Below, in pieces: positions 1-7,886 of a stretch of 34,041 nt of DNA (within the stretch, counting starts at the first letter, position 1; every line of letters begins with the position of its first letter). Source of the stretch: Clostridia bacterium (GTDB lineage: Bacteria; Bacillota; Clostridia; Oscillospirales; Acutalibacteraceae); contig JAFRJB010000007.1 in assembly GCA_017432485.1 (NCBI GenBank), forward strand, positions 1-34,041, in the 5' to 3' direction. The notes below the pieces were generated by a model that was given only the letters and a program-made list of their open reading frames with translations, ran no database searches and was not told where the DNA came from. The translations under genes were made by a program, and so were the position numbers.

Positions 1-71
1 AAGGAGCACGACTGGACATCGTGTAGTGGGTACACGCCTACTCGAGGGTTCGAATCCCTTGCTCTCCGCCA
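1..71 (+). tRNA. tRNA-Ser (anticodon GGA), 5' end cut off by the window
   Basis: The 3' part of a class II tRNA is visible. The anticodon arm is CACGA/TCGTG at 7-11 and 19-23, around the loop CTGGACA (12-18), which gives anticodon GGA at 14-16. A long variable arm follows (24-43), then a T arm GAGGG-TTCGAAT-CCCTT (44-60, ending in a G-U pair), the 3' acceptor strand GCTCTCC (61-67), discriminator G68 and an encoded CCA (69-71). The long variable arm and G discriminator fit serine. The 5' acceptor strand and D arm lie outside the window. The base after the anticodon (position 37 in standard numbering) is C, where a purine is expected. Confidence 0.9.
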
Positions 72-76
72 AAAAA

Positions 77-115
77 GAACGCCATTTGTGATACAATCAC
101 AGATGGCGTTCTTTC
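77..115 (+). terminator. Intrinsic terminator after tRNA-Ser
   Basis: GAACGCCAT (77-85) pairs with ATGGCGTTC (103-111), extended inward by GTGAT/ATCAC around a 3-nt loop, and TTTC follows. The hairpin begins 5 nt after the CCA end, so it most likely ends the tRNA transcript. Confidence 0.8.
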
Positions 116-117
116 AA

Positions 118-300
118 TGAAATAAATCCCTTGCAGGATTTGTGAAATATTCCTGCGGAATATGAAGTAGCTGTCGCTATGAAGTATGCTGCGCATATGA
201 AAGGGATTTATTTTACTTCATATTGCAGTGAAACTGCAATACTTCATAATGAGCAACGCGAATTACTTCATACCTGCCGCCGGCAGGTACTTCATTTATT
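118..300. repeat. Hairpin-string array 1 (ATGAAG / CTTCAT separators)
   Basis: This is a chain of short, mutually different palindromes joined by a constant separator. On the left the separator reads ATGAAG and follows the hairpins ATATTCC-TGC-GGAATAT, TAGC-TGTC-GCTA and TATGC-TGC-GCATA. On the right it reads ACTTCAT and joins ATTGCAG-TGAAA-CTGCAAT, a weak AAT/ATT stem and ACCTGCC-GCC-GGCAGGT. The separator flips orientation near 201-215. AAATAAATCCCTT (120-132) pairs with AAGGGATTTATTT (201-213) and encloses the left half. A 60-codon reading frame crosses the array but has no ribosome site, so I treat the region as non-coding. Confidence 0.75.
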
Positions 301-343
301 TTTGCACACATTGGAAAATCAATCGCACTAATGGGAAAGCCGA

Positions 344-373
344 GCCACCCGTTCAAAAACCGGGCGGCTTTTT
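344..373 (+). terminator. Terminator-like hairpin before the caspase-like gene
   Basis: GCCACCCG (344-351) pairs with CGGGCGGC (361-368) with one A-C mismatch, followed by five T (369-373). It insulates the following gene from upstream transcription. Confidence 0.65.
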
Positions 374-378
374 CATTA

Positions 379-408
379 TTGACATTAATAATTCAATGAT
401 GATAGAAT
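379..408 (+). promoter_or_regulatory. Sigma-A promoter for the caspase-like gene
   Basis: TTGACA (379-384), an 18-nt spacer and TAGAAT (403-408). The start codon lies about 140 nt further on, so the mRNA would have a long leader. I see no recognisable riboswitch in that leader. Confidence 0.6.
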
Positions 409-555
409 AAAATAGTAAAATATTATTCTGAATAACACCCAAAATAAGCATGCCATGTTTTGTGATATGAATTTAGTTATGTTTGGCAACCGGTCTTGCG
501 TTTTTTTGCGTATGGCGCCGGCTGTACGCCATTTTTTATTCTTGGAGGTTCAAGT

Positions 556-3500
556 TTGAAAAAAGTTCTTTGCATATTACTGTGTGCGCTAATGTTTTTT
601 AGTACAATACAACTTTCAGCCTCTGCTGCGCCCGAGGAGGGTGACGGCACGGTTACATACCGCGCGCTGGTAATAGGCGAGGCAAATATGAAGCTTCAAG
701 AGCTTCAAGAAAATTGCCCCGGCTGTGATAACGATGCCAATTTAATCGAAGCGGCGCTCCAAAGACCGGGTGTACCCTACACTGTAACAAAGATACAGGA
801 TGCCACCAAAAATCAGCTTGTGAGCGGAATTGAAACGGCGTTTGCAGCCGCGGATGCAGACGATGTATCTCTGTTTTACTATTCGGGGCACGGTTCTTAT
901 TCGTCTAACGGCGACAATTTATGCCTTTGCCTTGCACCTGATTCCGGTGTATGGCTTGAGGATTACTCTATTAAATTGTTAAAACAGAAACTTGACAATG
1001 TGCCCGGAAAGGTTGTGCTTATTCTTGACTGCTGCGGAAGCGGTGGCTCAATTATTGCTTCTAAATCTCGCCAAGAGAGCAGTGAGGCGTTTGATGCCGA
1101 GCAGTTTAACAACGGCGTGGTGGATATATTCGCAGCCCCTCAATTACTGCGTGCAAAGGGCGCAGTGTTTGCAAAGGATAAATACTTTGTACTTACCGCT
1201 TCTGATGTTAACGAGAAGTCCTGGTCTGTAACAATCAAAAATGACAATGATGGAACCAAGGATTATCACAGTGTGTTTTCTCTTGCTCTGGCAGAAAGCA
1301 TGGGCTATATTAAAATTCATGAACAAGGTCTTTTGACACACTTTGAAATTACGGGTTATGACACAATGCCCGCCGATACCGACGCTGATTACCGTGAATC
1401 ATTGAGTGAAGCATATAATTATACCGAGCCTGCTTCGTTGTATTTAAGTTTGCAAAATAAGGATAAATCTATAATTCAACACACAAGGGTCTATCCCGAA
1501 AACAGTGAGCAGACAATTTTTGACAATACCGGAAACTCTGTTCATTCTCCCACCCGGAGCATAGCGGGAGCAGACATACAGGTTGATGATTTAGAGTACA
1601 AAAATAGCGTCAGAACCATAAATCCCGTGCTTACTCTCGACGGCAAAACTCTCAGGGAAGGAACAGATTATGTTTTGCTGTATTTTGATAACGATTATAT
1701 AAGAGTAGGACGACATATTGTAAGGGCTTACGGCATAGGTGAATACAGCGGAAGTTTGCCTGTTTATTTTAATATTTATTCTTATAATTTGAGCAATTAC
1801 TCATTTGAAACAGAACCCGGTTTTGGCTTTTTTTACGACGGAAAGGAAAAGAAGCCCAAGATTCATTTATGCGGGTATAATGTTTCGGAATATTTTTTAG
1901 AAGAGGGTGTCGACTACACACTGTCTTATTCAAATAACATAGAAGTCGGAACTGCGTACACAACTGTTACCGGTATAGGAAAATACACCGGTAAATTATC
2001 CGTCAGCAGGAGTATTTTAGACCCATCGGACAGCATAGTTAATTATTTGAGCGAAATAAGTGTCGGAGCCGGTGTAAAAACCGCCTATTTTAAAGGCGAC
2101 AGTTTCGATTATGATAATCTTAAGGTATTCGCCGGTTATTCAAACAATGATACGATGCAATATGAACTTGCTGATTCTCAGTACATCGTCACGCCGCCTG
2201 AATTGAGTAAAACGGGTAAGAGTGAAGTCGGCATAGAATTCAAAAAAGGCAGTTCAAGCATTTTTACAAGTTACACCGTTTATGTTTTTGACAAAGAAGA
2301 TGATTTAATTCTTTATAAAGAACCTACATGCACTGAAAGCGGAATGAGAGCCCATTACAAATATATAGACGGCGATAATGAGTATTATTTTGATGAAATT
2401 CTTAACACAATAAATGACAGTGATGTTGTTATACCTGCTCATCACACCGAGGCGATAGATGGGGCGGTAGCGCCCACCTGCACTGAAGCGGGCAAAACCG
2501 AGGGAATTCACTGCTCTGTTTGCGGCACTGTGATAAAAAAACAAGAAACTGTTCCTGCCCTCGGTCACGATTATGCGGCAGTGATTACCGCACCCACTTG
2601 CACCGCGAGCGGTTATACCACCTATACTTGCACGCACTGCGGTGATAGTTACACCGATACACCTATCGGAGCGCTCGGTCACAATTATGCGGCAGTGATT
2701 ACCGCACTCACTTGCACCGCGAGCGGGTATACTACCTATACTTGCACGCACTGCGGTGATAGTTACACCGATACGCCTATCGGAGCGCTCGGTCACAATT
2801 ATGCGGCAGTGATTACCGTACCCACTTGCACCGCGAGCGGATATACCACATATACTTGCACGCACTGCGGTGACAGTTACACTGATACGCCTATTGGAGC
2901 GCTCGGTCACAATTATGCGGTAGTGACAACGAAACCAACTGCCACAGTTATTGGTTACACAAAGCATATCTGTACTCGTTGTAGCAATAATTATATCGAT
3001 ACCTACACCGCACCCACCGGCAAGCTGACTCTCAAGCACAGCGCGCGAACGGCAAATGCGATTAAGGTGCAGTGGAACAATGTGAAAACCGCGACCGGCT
3101 ACCAAGTGCAGATTTCCACGAAAGACGGTAAGAAGTGGGATAAGTATTATAATCTCAAGGCGGGTGTAACGAGCTACACCTTCAAGAGCCTTGCCGCAGG
3201 CAATGCCTACAAATTCCGTGTGCGCTTCTTCATCAAAGCCGCCGACGGCAAGAACTATTACAGCCCATGGAGCAGCACATTGACATCTCCCACCTTGCCG
3301 ACCGGCACGAGCCTTATTAAGCTCACACCGGCAAAGAAAGCATTTACCGCGCAGTGGAAAAAGAATGCTACTGTCACCGGCTATCAGGTGCAATACTCTT
3401 TGAAGTCCAATTTCAGCGGTGCAAAAACCATCACGGTTAAAAGCCCGAAAACACTCAAAGCGGTGGCAAAAAAACTGAATGCCGGCAAGTACTATTATGT

Positions 3501-3582
3501 GCGCATCAGGACATATAAGACCATCAGCAAGGTCAATTACTTCTCTGCTTGGAGTAAAACCTACAAGGTAAAAACGAAATGA
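556..3582 (+). CDS. Exported caspase-fold (peptidase C14-like) protein with Ig-like, Cys-rich repeat and Fn3-like domains
   Basis: A TTG start at 556 is preferred over the TTG at 496 because GGAGG lies 8 nt upstream and the protein then begins with a signal peptide (residues 1 to about 24, MKKVLC...ASA). It has 1,008 residues. Residues about 35-290 form a caspase-like domain: the motif YYSGHG gives catalytic His112 and LDCCGSG gives catalytic Cys160, aligned to the metacaspase DSCHSG motif. Then come two Ig-like repeats of the type GxDYxLxY...GIGxYxG (about 350-490), a Big_3-like domain (about 492-577), Cys-rich units of the type PTCT..GY..YTC..C (about 589-815) and two Fn3-like domains to the end. 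No sorting signal or transmembrane anchor is visible, so retention probably depends on the repeats. The peptidase activity is inferred from the His/Cys motifs; the substrate is unknown. Confidence 0.85.
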   Translation: MKKVLCILLCALMFFSTIQLSASAAPEEGDGTVTYRALVIGEANMKLQELQENCPGCDNDANLIEAALQRPGVPYTVTKIQDATKNQLVSGIETAFAAADADDVSLFYYSGHGSYSSNGDNLCLCLAPDSGVWLEDYSIKLLKQKLDNVPGKVVLILDCCGSGGSIIASKSRQESSEAFDAEQFNNGVVDIFAAPQLLRAKGAVFAKDKYFVLTASDVNEKSWSVTIKNDNDGTKDYHSVFSLALAESMGYIKIHEQGLLTHFEITGYDTMPADTDADYRESLSEAYNYTEPASLYLSLQNKDKSIIQHTRVYPENSEQTIFDNTGNSVHSPTRSIAGADIQVDDLEYKNSVRTINPVLTLDGKTLREGTDYVLLYFDNDYIRVGRHIVRAYGIGEYSGSLPVYFNIYSYNLSNYSFETEPGFGFFYDGKEKKPKIHLCGYNVSEYFLEEGVDYTLSYSNNIEVGTAYTTVTGIGKYTGKLSVSRSILDPSDSIVNYLSEISVGAGVKTAYFKGDSFDYDNLKVFAGYSNNDTMQYELADSQYIVTPPELSKTGKSEVGIEFKKGSSSIFTSYTVYVFDKEDDLILYKEPTCTESGMRAHYKYIDGDNEYYFDEILNTINDSDVVIPAHHTEAIDGAVAPTCTEAGKTEGIHCSVCGTVIKKQETVPALGHDYAAVITAPTCTASGYTTYTCTHCGDSYTDTPIGALGHNYAAVITALTCTASGYTTYTCTHCGDSYTDTPIGALGHNYAAVITVPTCTASGYTTYTCTHCGDSYTDTPIGALGHNYAVVTTKPTATVIGYTKHICTRCSNNYIDTYTAPTGKLTLKHSARTANAIKVQWNNVKTATGYQVQISTKDGKKWDKYYNLKAGVTSYTFKSLAAGNAYKFRVRFFIKAADGKNYYSPWSSTLTSPTLPTGTSLIKLTPAKKAFTAQWKKNATVTGYQVQYSLKSNFSGAKTITVKSPKTLKAVAKKLNAGKYYYVRIRTYKTISKVNYFSAWSKTYKVKTK
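2563..2904 (+). repeat. Three tandem 114-bp units inside the caspase-like gene
   Basis: Near-identical units start at 2563, 2677 and 2791, exactly 114 bp (38 codons) apart, and a degenerate fourth starts at 2905. Each encodes GH(D/N)YAAVIT..PTCTASGYTT..CTHCGDSY. The near-identity at DNA level, including third codon positions, indicates recent duplication or gene conversion. Confidence 0.9.
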
Positions 3583-3594
3583 TTGAATCATCAT

Positions 3595-3626
3595 CGGGTG
3601 GCTGCACGCTGCCCGGTGCTTTTTTT
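3595..3626 (+). terminator. Intrinsic terminator of the caspase-like gene
   Basis: CGGGTGGC (3595-3602) pairs with GCTGCCCG (3608-3615) including two G-U pairs around TGCAC. A T-run follows at 3620-3626. It lies 12 nt after the stop codon. Confidence 0.75.
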
Positions 3627-3646
3627 GCTAAAAAAGCCAAAAACCG

Positions 3647-3768
3647 CACACGCCCATTTCCAAAACCGCACAACCTCAGAACCAAAAGCGCACAACCCCA
3701 AAATGAAAGCGCACACGCTCATTCGCAAAAGCGCACAACTCCAAAACTAAAAGCGCACACATTTTTGC
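3647..3768. repeat. Tandem 22-bp repeats, about 5.5 copies
   Basis: Units start at 3647, 3669, 3691 (21 bp), 3712, 3734 and a partial one at 3756. Each begins CACA(C/A) and ends (A)AAAGCG or AAACCG, with a variable middle close to GCTCATTTCC. A related set lies at 7524. There are no unique spacers, so this is not a CRISPR. The period is about two helical turns, so equivalent positions face the same side of the DNA. Confidence 0.8.
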
Positions 3769-3795
3769 TTTGTATCATTTATGTTGTGAGCAGAC

Positions 3796-3837
3796 AATAT
3801 AAAACACCGCTTTTGATACAAAGCGGTGTTTTATATT
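3796..3837. repeat. Perfect 18-bp hairpin
   Basis: AATATAAAACACCGCTTT (3796-3813) and its exact reverse complement (3820-3837) flank the loop TGATAC. The loop and 3' arm also pair with an upstream segment (3767-3777), so an alternative fold exists. It could be a terminator for either strand or an end of a small mobile element. The related locus at 7600 lacks this segment, which argues for an insertion. Confidence 0.7.
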
Positions 3838-3841
3838 GGCG

Positions 3842-4009
3842 GAATGAAGTCGCGGTTTCACCGCTAATGAAGGCATGAAGCCGCTTCGCTAATGAAGAAA
3901 TGCTTGCCAAAGACTTCCACTTTCCGCGACTTTGCTTCATTAGGCAACTTTGTTGCCGACTTCATTAAGCCGCAGGCTGACTTCATTAGGGCTTGCCCGG
4001 CTTCATTTT
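3842..4009. repeat. Hairpin-string array 2 (ATGAAG / CTTCATTA separators)
   Basis: The left half has ATGAAG separators and the hairpin GCGGT-TTC-ACCGC (3852-3864). The right half repeats CTTCATTA followed by a new hairpin: GGCAAC-TTT-GTTGCC (3943-3957), AGCC-GCA-GGCT (3968-3978) and GGGC-TT-GCCC (3989-3998). The separator is conserved, while each palindrome differs. Orientation flips near 3900-3930. Together with the 22-bp repeats, the preceding hairpin and the REP-like motif, this fills most of the 620-nt gap between the caspase-like and mannosidase genes. Confidence 0.75.
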
Positions 4010-4047
4010 ACTCGCATCTTTTGGAAACCTAATCGCGTTAGCGAAAC

Positions 4048-4139
4048 ACAAGGAACCGTCCCCTTGTATTATTTGAGAGGGTAATGATATTATATTAAAA
4101 TGAAAGCATTAGCTCGAGAAAAAGGGGACATCGTTCTTT
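4048..4139. repeat. REP-like pair with GGAACCGTCCCC motif
   Basis: ACAAGG (4048-4053) and CCTTGT (4062-4067) flank AACCGTCC. An inverted relative, GGGGACATCGTTCTTT, ends at 4139. The motif GGAACCGTCCCCTTGT resembles the REP elements mobilised by RAYT (REP-associated tyrosine transposase) proteins in many bacteria. That family assignment is from memory, and no transposase lies in the window. Confidence 0.5.
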
Positions 4140-4153
4140 ATTAAATGACAAAA

Positions 4154-4194
4154 CAGGCAGTAAAGTGGTTTTGCTTTACTGCCTGCTTTTTTTA
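4154..4194. terminator. Terminator downstream of the alpha-mannosidase gene
   Basis: CAGGCAGTAAAG (4154-4165) pairs perfectly with CTTTACTGCCTG (4174-4185). A seven-plus T-run follows on the + strand and TTTTG on the - strand, so it can act in both directions. It lies 18 nt past the mannosidase stop. Confidence 0.75.
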
Positions 4195-4202
4195 CATTTC
4201 CC

Positions 4203-7200
4203 TCATATTATCATCCGGAACAGGCCGAGAAATTTGCGGTAGGCGTAGTTGAGGATTTCCGGCAGGGTGTCGAATTTAAAATCGTATTCTCTCGGATTTA
4301 CCGTGTCATAAAGCATGGCTGCGCATTTGCACCGTGTATTGTTCTTTATTGCAGCCGCCGACAGAATGAGCAGGCTCTTGTCATCGGGCAGAGTTATTGA
4401 AGATGCGTCTGCCGTGTCAATGTCATATCTGAAGAAGAAAAGTTGGTGCGCGGGGTGAAAGCCTTTTTCATTATGCGTATGCGTGCATTCCCAACCGAGC
4501 ACATCTGTTTTTATGCGGGCGGTGCGTTTCATACTGTATAAATCCCAGGCAAAAGGTCTTTGCTCAATGTCGCTTATTTTCACTTTAACATCATTTTTGC
4601 CTGTTTTGAAGGTGAACTCCCTGTCGCCGTCAAGAGAGGCGGCAAGTATGGATATTTTATTGTAGCCCGCGGGAATATTCACGCTCTGAGCGGCACATTG
4701 CAGAGCCATGCCGTTCTTTTTATCAACTGCAAATTTCACGCCGCCGCTCACGATTGTTTCGGGTATGATTTCAAGGGGAACGGTGTAATTCTTGCCGTAA
4801 ATCCCGTGCCCCGACGGATTCTTTACGGAGGTGATTGCTTCCGTGTTGAGCGGAAGAATCATTTCAGAGTGTTCAAACGGCTTTGTGCTTTCATATTCGC
4901 AGGGCAGCAACTTTAACGCAAAACTTCTGATTTCATAAGGCTTCATTTCAAAGCAAAGCGCGTTGTCAACAACCTTTGCGTTTGAGAGTTCTTCTTCGGA
5001 TGCATATATTTCTCGGGCACTCATGATTCCGCTGCCGAGAGTCAATTTAACATCACTGTGGTATTTGTTTACGCCTTCGTTCGCTCTTACCACAATTTCA
5101 TTGCTGTTTTCGGCTTTTTTGACGGCGCGCAGAATAATGCCGCTGTCATTTAATTGTGCAAATCCGAATACTCTGCCGAGAACGCCTTTGTGCTTGTCGC
5201 AGACAAATGCTGTTACAGGCGAACTGAATTCTCTTGCCGCCTGCTGAATGCGGGTAACATCCCCGCCCTTATGAGCGCAGATTGCGTAGCCGTATCTGTT
5301 GAGCCCCAAATCCATCATACTTTGCATAGATGTTGTCCGAAAATTGTTCAGGGGCGTATGCACTACGGTCATTCTCAGGGTATTGTTATTGAATTTATCC
5401 CAGCCGTATTTGCAGTCGCTTAAAACAGATACGCCGTATTCGCCGCTTTTATCGGTTAAATCAACCCATTTCTGCGCGGGCACTTCATACATCTTTTCTA
5501 TGGCATTGCCGCGTTTGATTGCGCCCAGCCCCAAATCAAAGGTCGCTTCTTCATTGGATGCCGTAAAGCAGAAAATGTTTTTGCAAAGGCTTTTCTGATG
5601 ATTCCACATAAACTCGCACTGCACCTCAACGGTGTCGGCGCCCGCCGAGAGAGAAATGTTGTTGATAAACACGGTTTTACCCTGCTGCTGAACAACCCTT
5701 ATGGCGCACCTTGCGGGGCCCTGTTCCATTATTTTTTTCTCAACGAGGCGGGCTGTTTTTTGCGGCTGACGGATGACCTGCCCGTATTTAAGTTCCCAGG
5801 CGGGATAAGTTCGGCTGCCGGTGTAGTCGAATATTCCGAGTGATACAGGCGCGCTCAGAAGTTCTTTTTCAAGTTCTTTATCGTATATTGAGCCGATGTC
5901 GCCGTTTGCATTGAGTTTTACTGTATATCTTTCATTTTCAAGACTGTCGTCCGTTACCCTGAGCCCGGTGCTGACGGCGCAGGGCGTGTCGCTTGCGGTT
6001 ACATCATAAACGGAATATGAGTAAGGCGGCATCTCGGCATAAAAGGCAATTGTCGTTTTGCCGTTAATATTCTCAATTACCTGTGAGGGCATCTCTTTAC
6101 CCTCACCGTCACAAACCTTCACATTTTTATATGAAGCATCTATTATTGCCGTTACGCATGCCCTGCGCTCTGCTTCTATGGGATTGTTGAGAATAACGGG
6201 TATTCCCTTGCAGAATGCGGTGTCAAGCATAGTGGCAACAGCAGCCGTGCTCTGCTCATATTCGTGTGCAAACTGATTCAATGACAAGCCGTAATCGTTC
6301 CACGAGCGAAGATATACTCTCTGAATGGATGTGCCGGGCAAATCATCGTGAAACTGGTGACCAATTAACCGCTTCCAGGCAGTATTCAACTGTTCCTGCG
6401 GGTATTCGGCAGTGCCCAGCCAGGCGGCGGCAACGGCAGAGCGTTCGGCAAGTTCCGCCAATTCCTCGCCCCTTCTGTTCCACCGCTTGCTGATTGCGCG
6501 AGAGGTGTATCCGCCTGCGCCGTGATTGGTCAATAGCAGTTCGTTATTCCACGAGGGCAGATTATCTCTCTGCTCTTCGCTCCAATCGGTCATAATCTGC
6601 CGAAACAACTGATCGGATGGCGATGAATAAACCTTTACGGGCGCTGAACCGTTCTTTTTTATATTCGCCCTCATCATTGCTACGGAGAGCGGGAGAGGAC
6701 CGCCGCCTCTGTCACCTACACCGTGAAAAACCTCGGTGGCGTTCAAGCCGTGTTTTTCATTTTCACTGAGTTTTTCTTTTATTGCATTGCTTTTGCGCGG
6801 ATTTCCCAATACCGAAAAGTAATTATTCATTTTCAGGTCCGCAATAATATAATTGCCGTCGGGGCCGTACCATTTGCCTATATCAAAAGGTTGACCGTAG
6901 GCACTGCCCCAACTGAGTTTCTGGGTGGTAAAGCCGTAAAGATTGCTGTGCCTTGCAATAGAGGGCAGGGCATAGCCGAAGCCGAAGCAGTCGGGCAGAA
7001 AAACATCCCTGCTGCGAATGCCGAATTTCTTTTCAAAATAATCGTTTCCCAAAAGAAAATTTCTGAACAGCGCTTCGGGTGACGGCACATTCACATCTCC
7101 GTTTTCCCAGCCCGCTCCGCAGGGGTTCCAGTTGCCGCTTTTTATGTATTGCTTAAGTTTTTCGAATTCCTTCGGGTAATATTCCTCCATCAGCGCATAT

Positions 7201-7367
7201 CTGTATGCGCCCTCAAAGTTGAAAACATATTCGGGATATTTTTTAAAGAACTTGAAATTCCGGTTGAGCGTGCGGGGAATATACTTGCTCACCGTTGTTT
7301 CAAAATCCCAGTTCCAGACCGTATCGAGGTGAGCGGTTGCTATTGTGTGAATTTGTTTATTATCCAT
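4203..7367 (-). CDS. GH38 alpha-mannosidase
   Basis: This 1,054-residue protein is a family 38 glycoside hydrolase that removes alpha-mannosyl residues. The N-terminal domain begins with HIATAHLDTVWNWD-like sequence giving zinc ligands His13 and Asp15. The nucleophile/zinc-ligand motif LPDCFGFG gives Asp126, and HQFHDDLPGTS gives zinc ligand His340. The rest matches the usual three-helix middle and large beta-sandwich C-terminal region, and the length is typical for the family. There is no signal peptide, so it acts in the cytoplasm on imported mannosides. The ATG has GGGGAG about 10 nt upstream. It is transcribed alone on this strand between two exported-protein genes, with its own promoter and terminator. 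Linkage specificity cannot be read from sequence. Confidence 0.93.
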   Translation of the reverse strand: MDNKQIHTIATAHLDTVWNWDFETTVSKYIPRTLNRNFKFFKKYPEYVFNFEGAYRYALMEEYYPKEFEKLKQYIKSGNWNPCGAGWENGDVNVPSPEALFRNFLLGNDYFEKKFGIRSRDVFLPDCFGFGYALPSIARHSNLYGFTTQKLSWGSAYGQPFDIGKWYGPDGNYIIADLKMNNYFSVLGNPRKSNAIKEKLSENEKHGLNATEVFHGVGDRGGGPLPLSVAMMRANIKKNGSAPVKVYSSPSDQLFRQIMTDWSEEQRDNLPSWNNELLLTNHGAGGYTSRAISKRWNRRGEELAELAERSAVAAAWLGTAEYPQEQLNTAWKRLIGHQFHDDLPGTSIQRVYLRSWNDYGLSLNQFAHEYEQSTAAVATMLDTAFCKGIPVILNNPIEAERRACVTAIIDASYKNVKVCDGEGKEMPSQVIENINGKTTIAFYAEMPPYSYSVYDVTASDTPCAVSTGLRVTDDSLENERYTVKLNANGDIGSIYDKELEKELLSAPVSLGIFDYTGSRTYPAWELKYGQVIRQPQKTARLVEKKIMEQGPARCAIRVVQQQGKTVFINNISLSAGADTVEVQCEFMWNHQKSLCKNIFCFTASNEEATFDLGLGAIKRGNAIEKMYEVPAQKWVDLTDKSGEYGVSVLSDCKYGWDKFNNNTLRMTVVHTPLNNFRTTSMQSMMDLGLNRYGYAICAHKGGDVTRIQQAAREFSSPVTAFVCDKHKGVLGRVFGFAQLNDSGIILRAVKKAENSNEIVVRANEGVNKYHSDVKLTLGSGIMSAREIYASEEELSNAKVVDNALCFEMKPYEIRSFALKLLPCEYESTKPFEHSEMILPLNTEAITSVKNPSGHGIYGKNYTVPLEIIPETIVSGGVKFAVDKKNGMALQCAAQSVNIPAGYNKISILAASLDGDREFTFKTGKNDVKVKISDIEQRPFAWDLYSMKRTARIKTDVLGWECTHTHNEKGFHPAHQLFFFRYDIDTADASSITLPDDKSLLILSAAAIKNNTRCKCAAMLYDTVNPREYDFKFDTLPEILNYAYRKFLGLFRMII

Positions 7368-7404
7368 TGCCTGTCACTCCCCTTTATTTTACATTTACAT
7401 TAAT

Positions 7405-7433
7405 ATTATTTGGCATTTTTGCATTAAAGTCAA
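7405..7433 (-). promoter_or_regulatory. Promoter of the alpha-mannosidase gene
   Basis: On the minus strand TTGACT (7433-7428), a 17-nt spacer and AATAAT (7410-7405) lie about 40 nt before the start codon. The spacer contains the imperfect palindrome TGCAAAAATGCC, a possible operator. Confidence 0.5.
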
Positions 7434-7493
7434 GTCAATAAAAAGCGAAAAAGCATTTCATATGCTATGTCTTCTTTAGGGCAGGGAAAGCAG

Positions 7494-7522
7494 CACAAGA
7501 CAGCGGAACCGTCCCTTTGTCT
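7494..7522. repeat. REP-like motif, second copy
   Basis: Contains GGAACCGTCCC inside a short inverted repeat (AGAC...GTCT). It shares this core with the copy at 4051. Both copies lie near a 22-bp repeat block and a hairpin-string array. Confidence 0.45.
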
Positions 7523-7523
7523 C

Positions 7524-7601
7524 CACACGCTCATTTCCAAAAGCGCACACGCTCATTTCCAAAAGCGCACACACTCATTCACAAAAACGCACACATTTTT
7601 T
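7524..7601. repeat. Tandem 22-bp repeats, about 3.3 copies
   Basis: Units start at 7524, 7546 and 7568 and a partial one at 7590. The first two are identical, CACACGCTCATTTCC followed by AAAAGCG. The partial unit runs directly into GGCGGAATGAAGTCGCGG of the next array, as in the locus at 3842. Confidence 0.85.
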
Positions 7602-7606
7602 CTTGG

Positions 7607-7714
7607 CGGAATGAAGTCGCGGTTTCACCGCTAATGAAGGAATGAAGCCGTTTACGATAATGAAGGCATTGCGTTAATGAAGGAGGTTTTACTAATTGTT
7701 GGGAGAGACTTCAT
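7607..7714. repeat. Hairpin-string array 3 (ATGAAG separators)
   Basis: The start is nearly identical to array 2: ATGAAG, hairpin GCGGT-TTC-ACCGC, then AATGAAGG and ATGAAGCCG. Further ATGAAG copies follow, and one inverted ACTTCAT closes it at 7708-7714. With the 22-bp repeats and REP-like motif it fills much of the 519-nt gap before the subtilase gene. Confidence 0.7.
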
Positions 7715-7776
7715 TTCTATTCGCAGCCACCTTATGAACCGATCACTCGCTGTAAAACAATGAGATTTATATCTTA

Positions 7777-7806
7777 TTGACATTTATATTATAATAATGC
7801 TAAAAT
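7777..7806 (+). promoter_or_regulatory. Promoter of the subtilase gene
   Basis: TTGACA (7777-7782), an 18-nt spacer and TAAAAT (7801-7806). Transcription would begin near 7813, after the ATG at 7797, which rules that codon out as the start and supports 7887. Confidence 0.65.
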
Positions 7807-7886
7807 TAAAAGTGATTAATACTGACAATTTATCTGCTGACAATTCATTACGCTGCGGTGCTGCCGCCAAAAGGATTGGAGAAATT

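Noticed and set aside
1..71. Integration site of a prophage or island at the tRNA 3' end
   Set aside because: No integrase follows, and I see no second copy of the tRNA 3' end in the window.
228..410. 60-codon frame between the tRNA and the caspase-like gene
   Set aside because: It runs through a hairpin array and a terminator, and no ribosome site precedes it.
409..555. Riboswitch in the long leader of the caspase-like gene
   Set aside because: No conserved aptamer motif or terminator hairpin is visible in the leader.
2305..3594. Long antisense open frame (429 codons) opposite the caspase-like gene
   Set aside because: It mirrors the repeat units of the sense gene, has no ribosome site or signal, and shows no recognisable protein motif.
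3647..3768. CRISPR array
   Set aside because: The 22-bp units are contiguous with no unique spacers, and no cas genes are present.
7797..7886. Upstream ATG (7797) as start of the subtilase
   Set aside because: It lies between the -35 and -10 boxes of the promoter, has no ribosome site, and would put 30 polar residues before the signal peptide.
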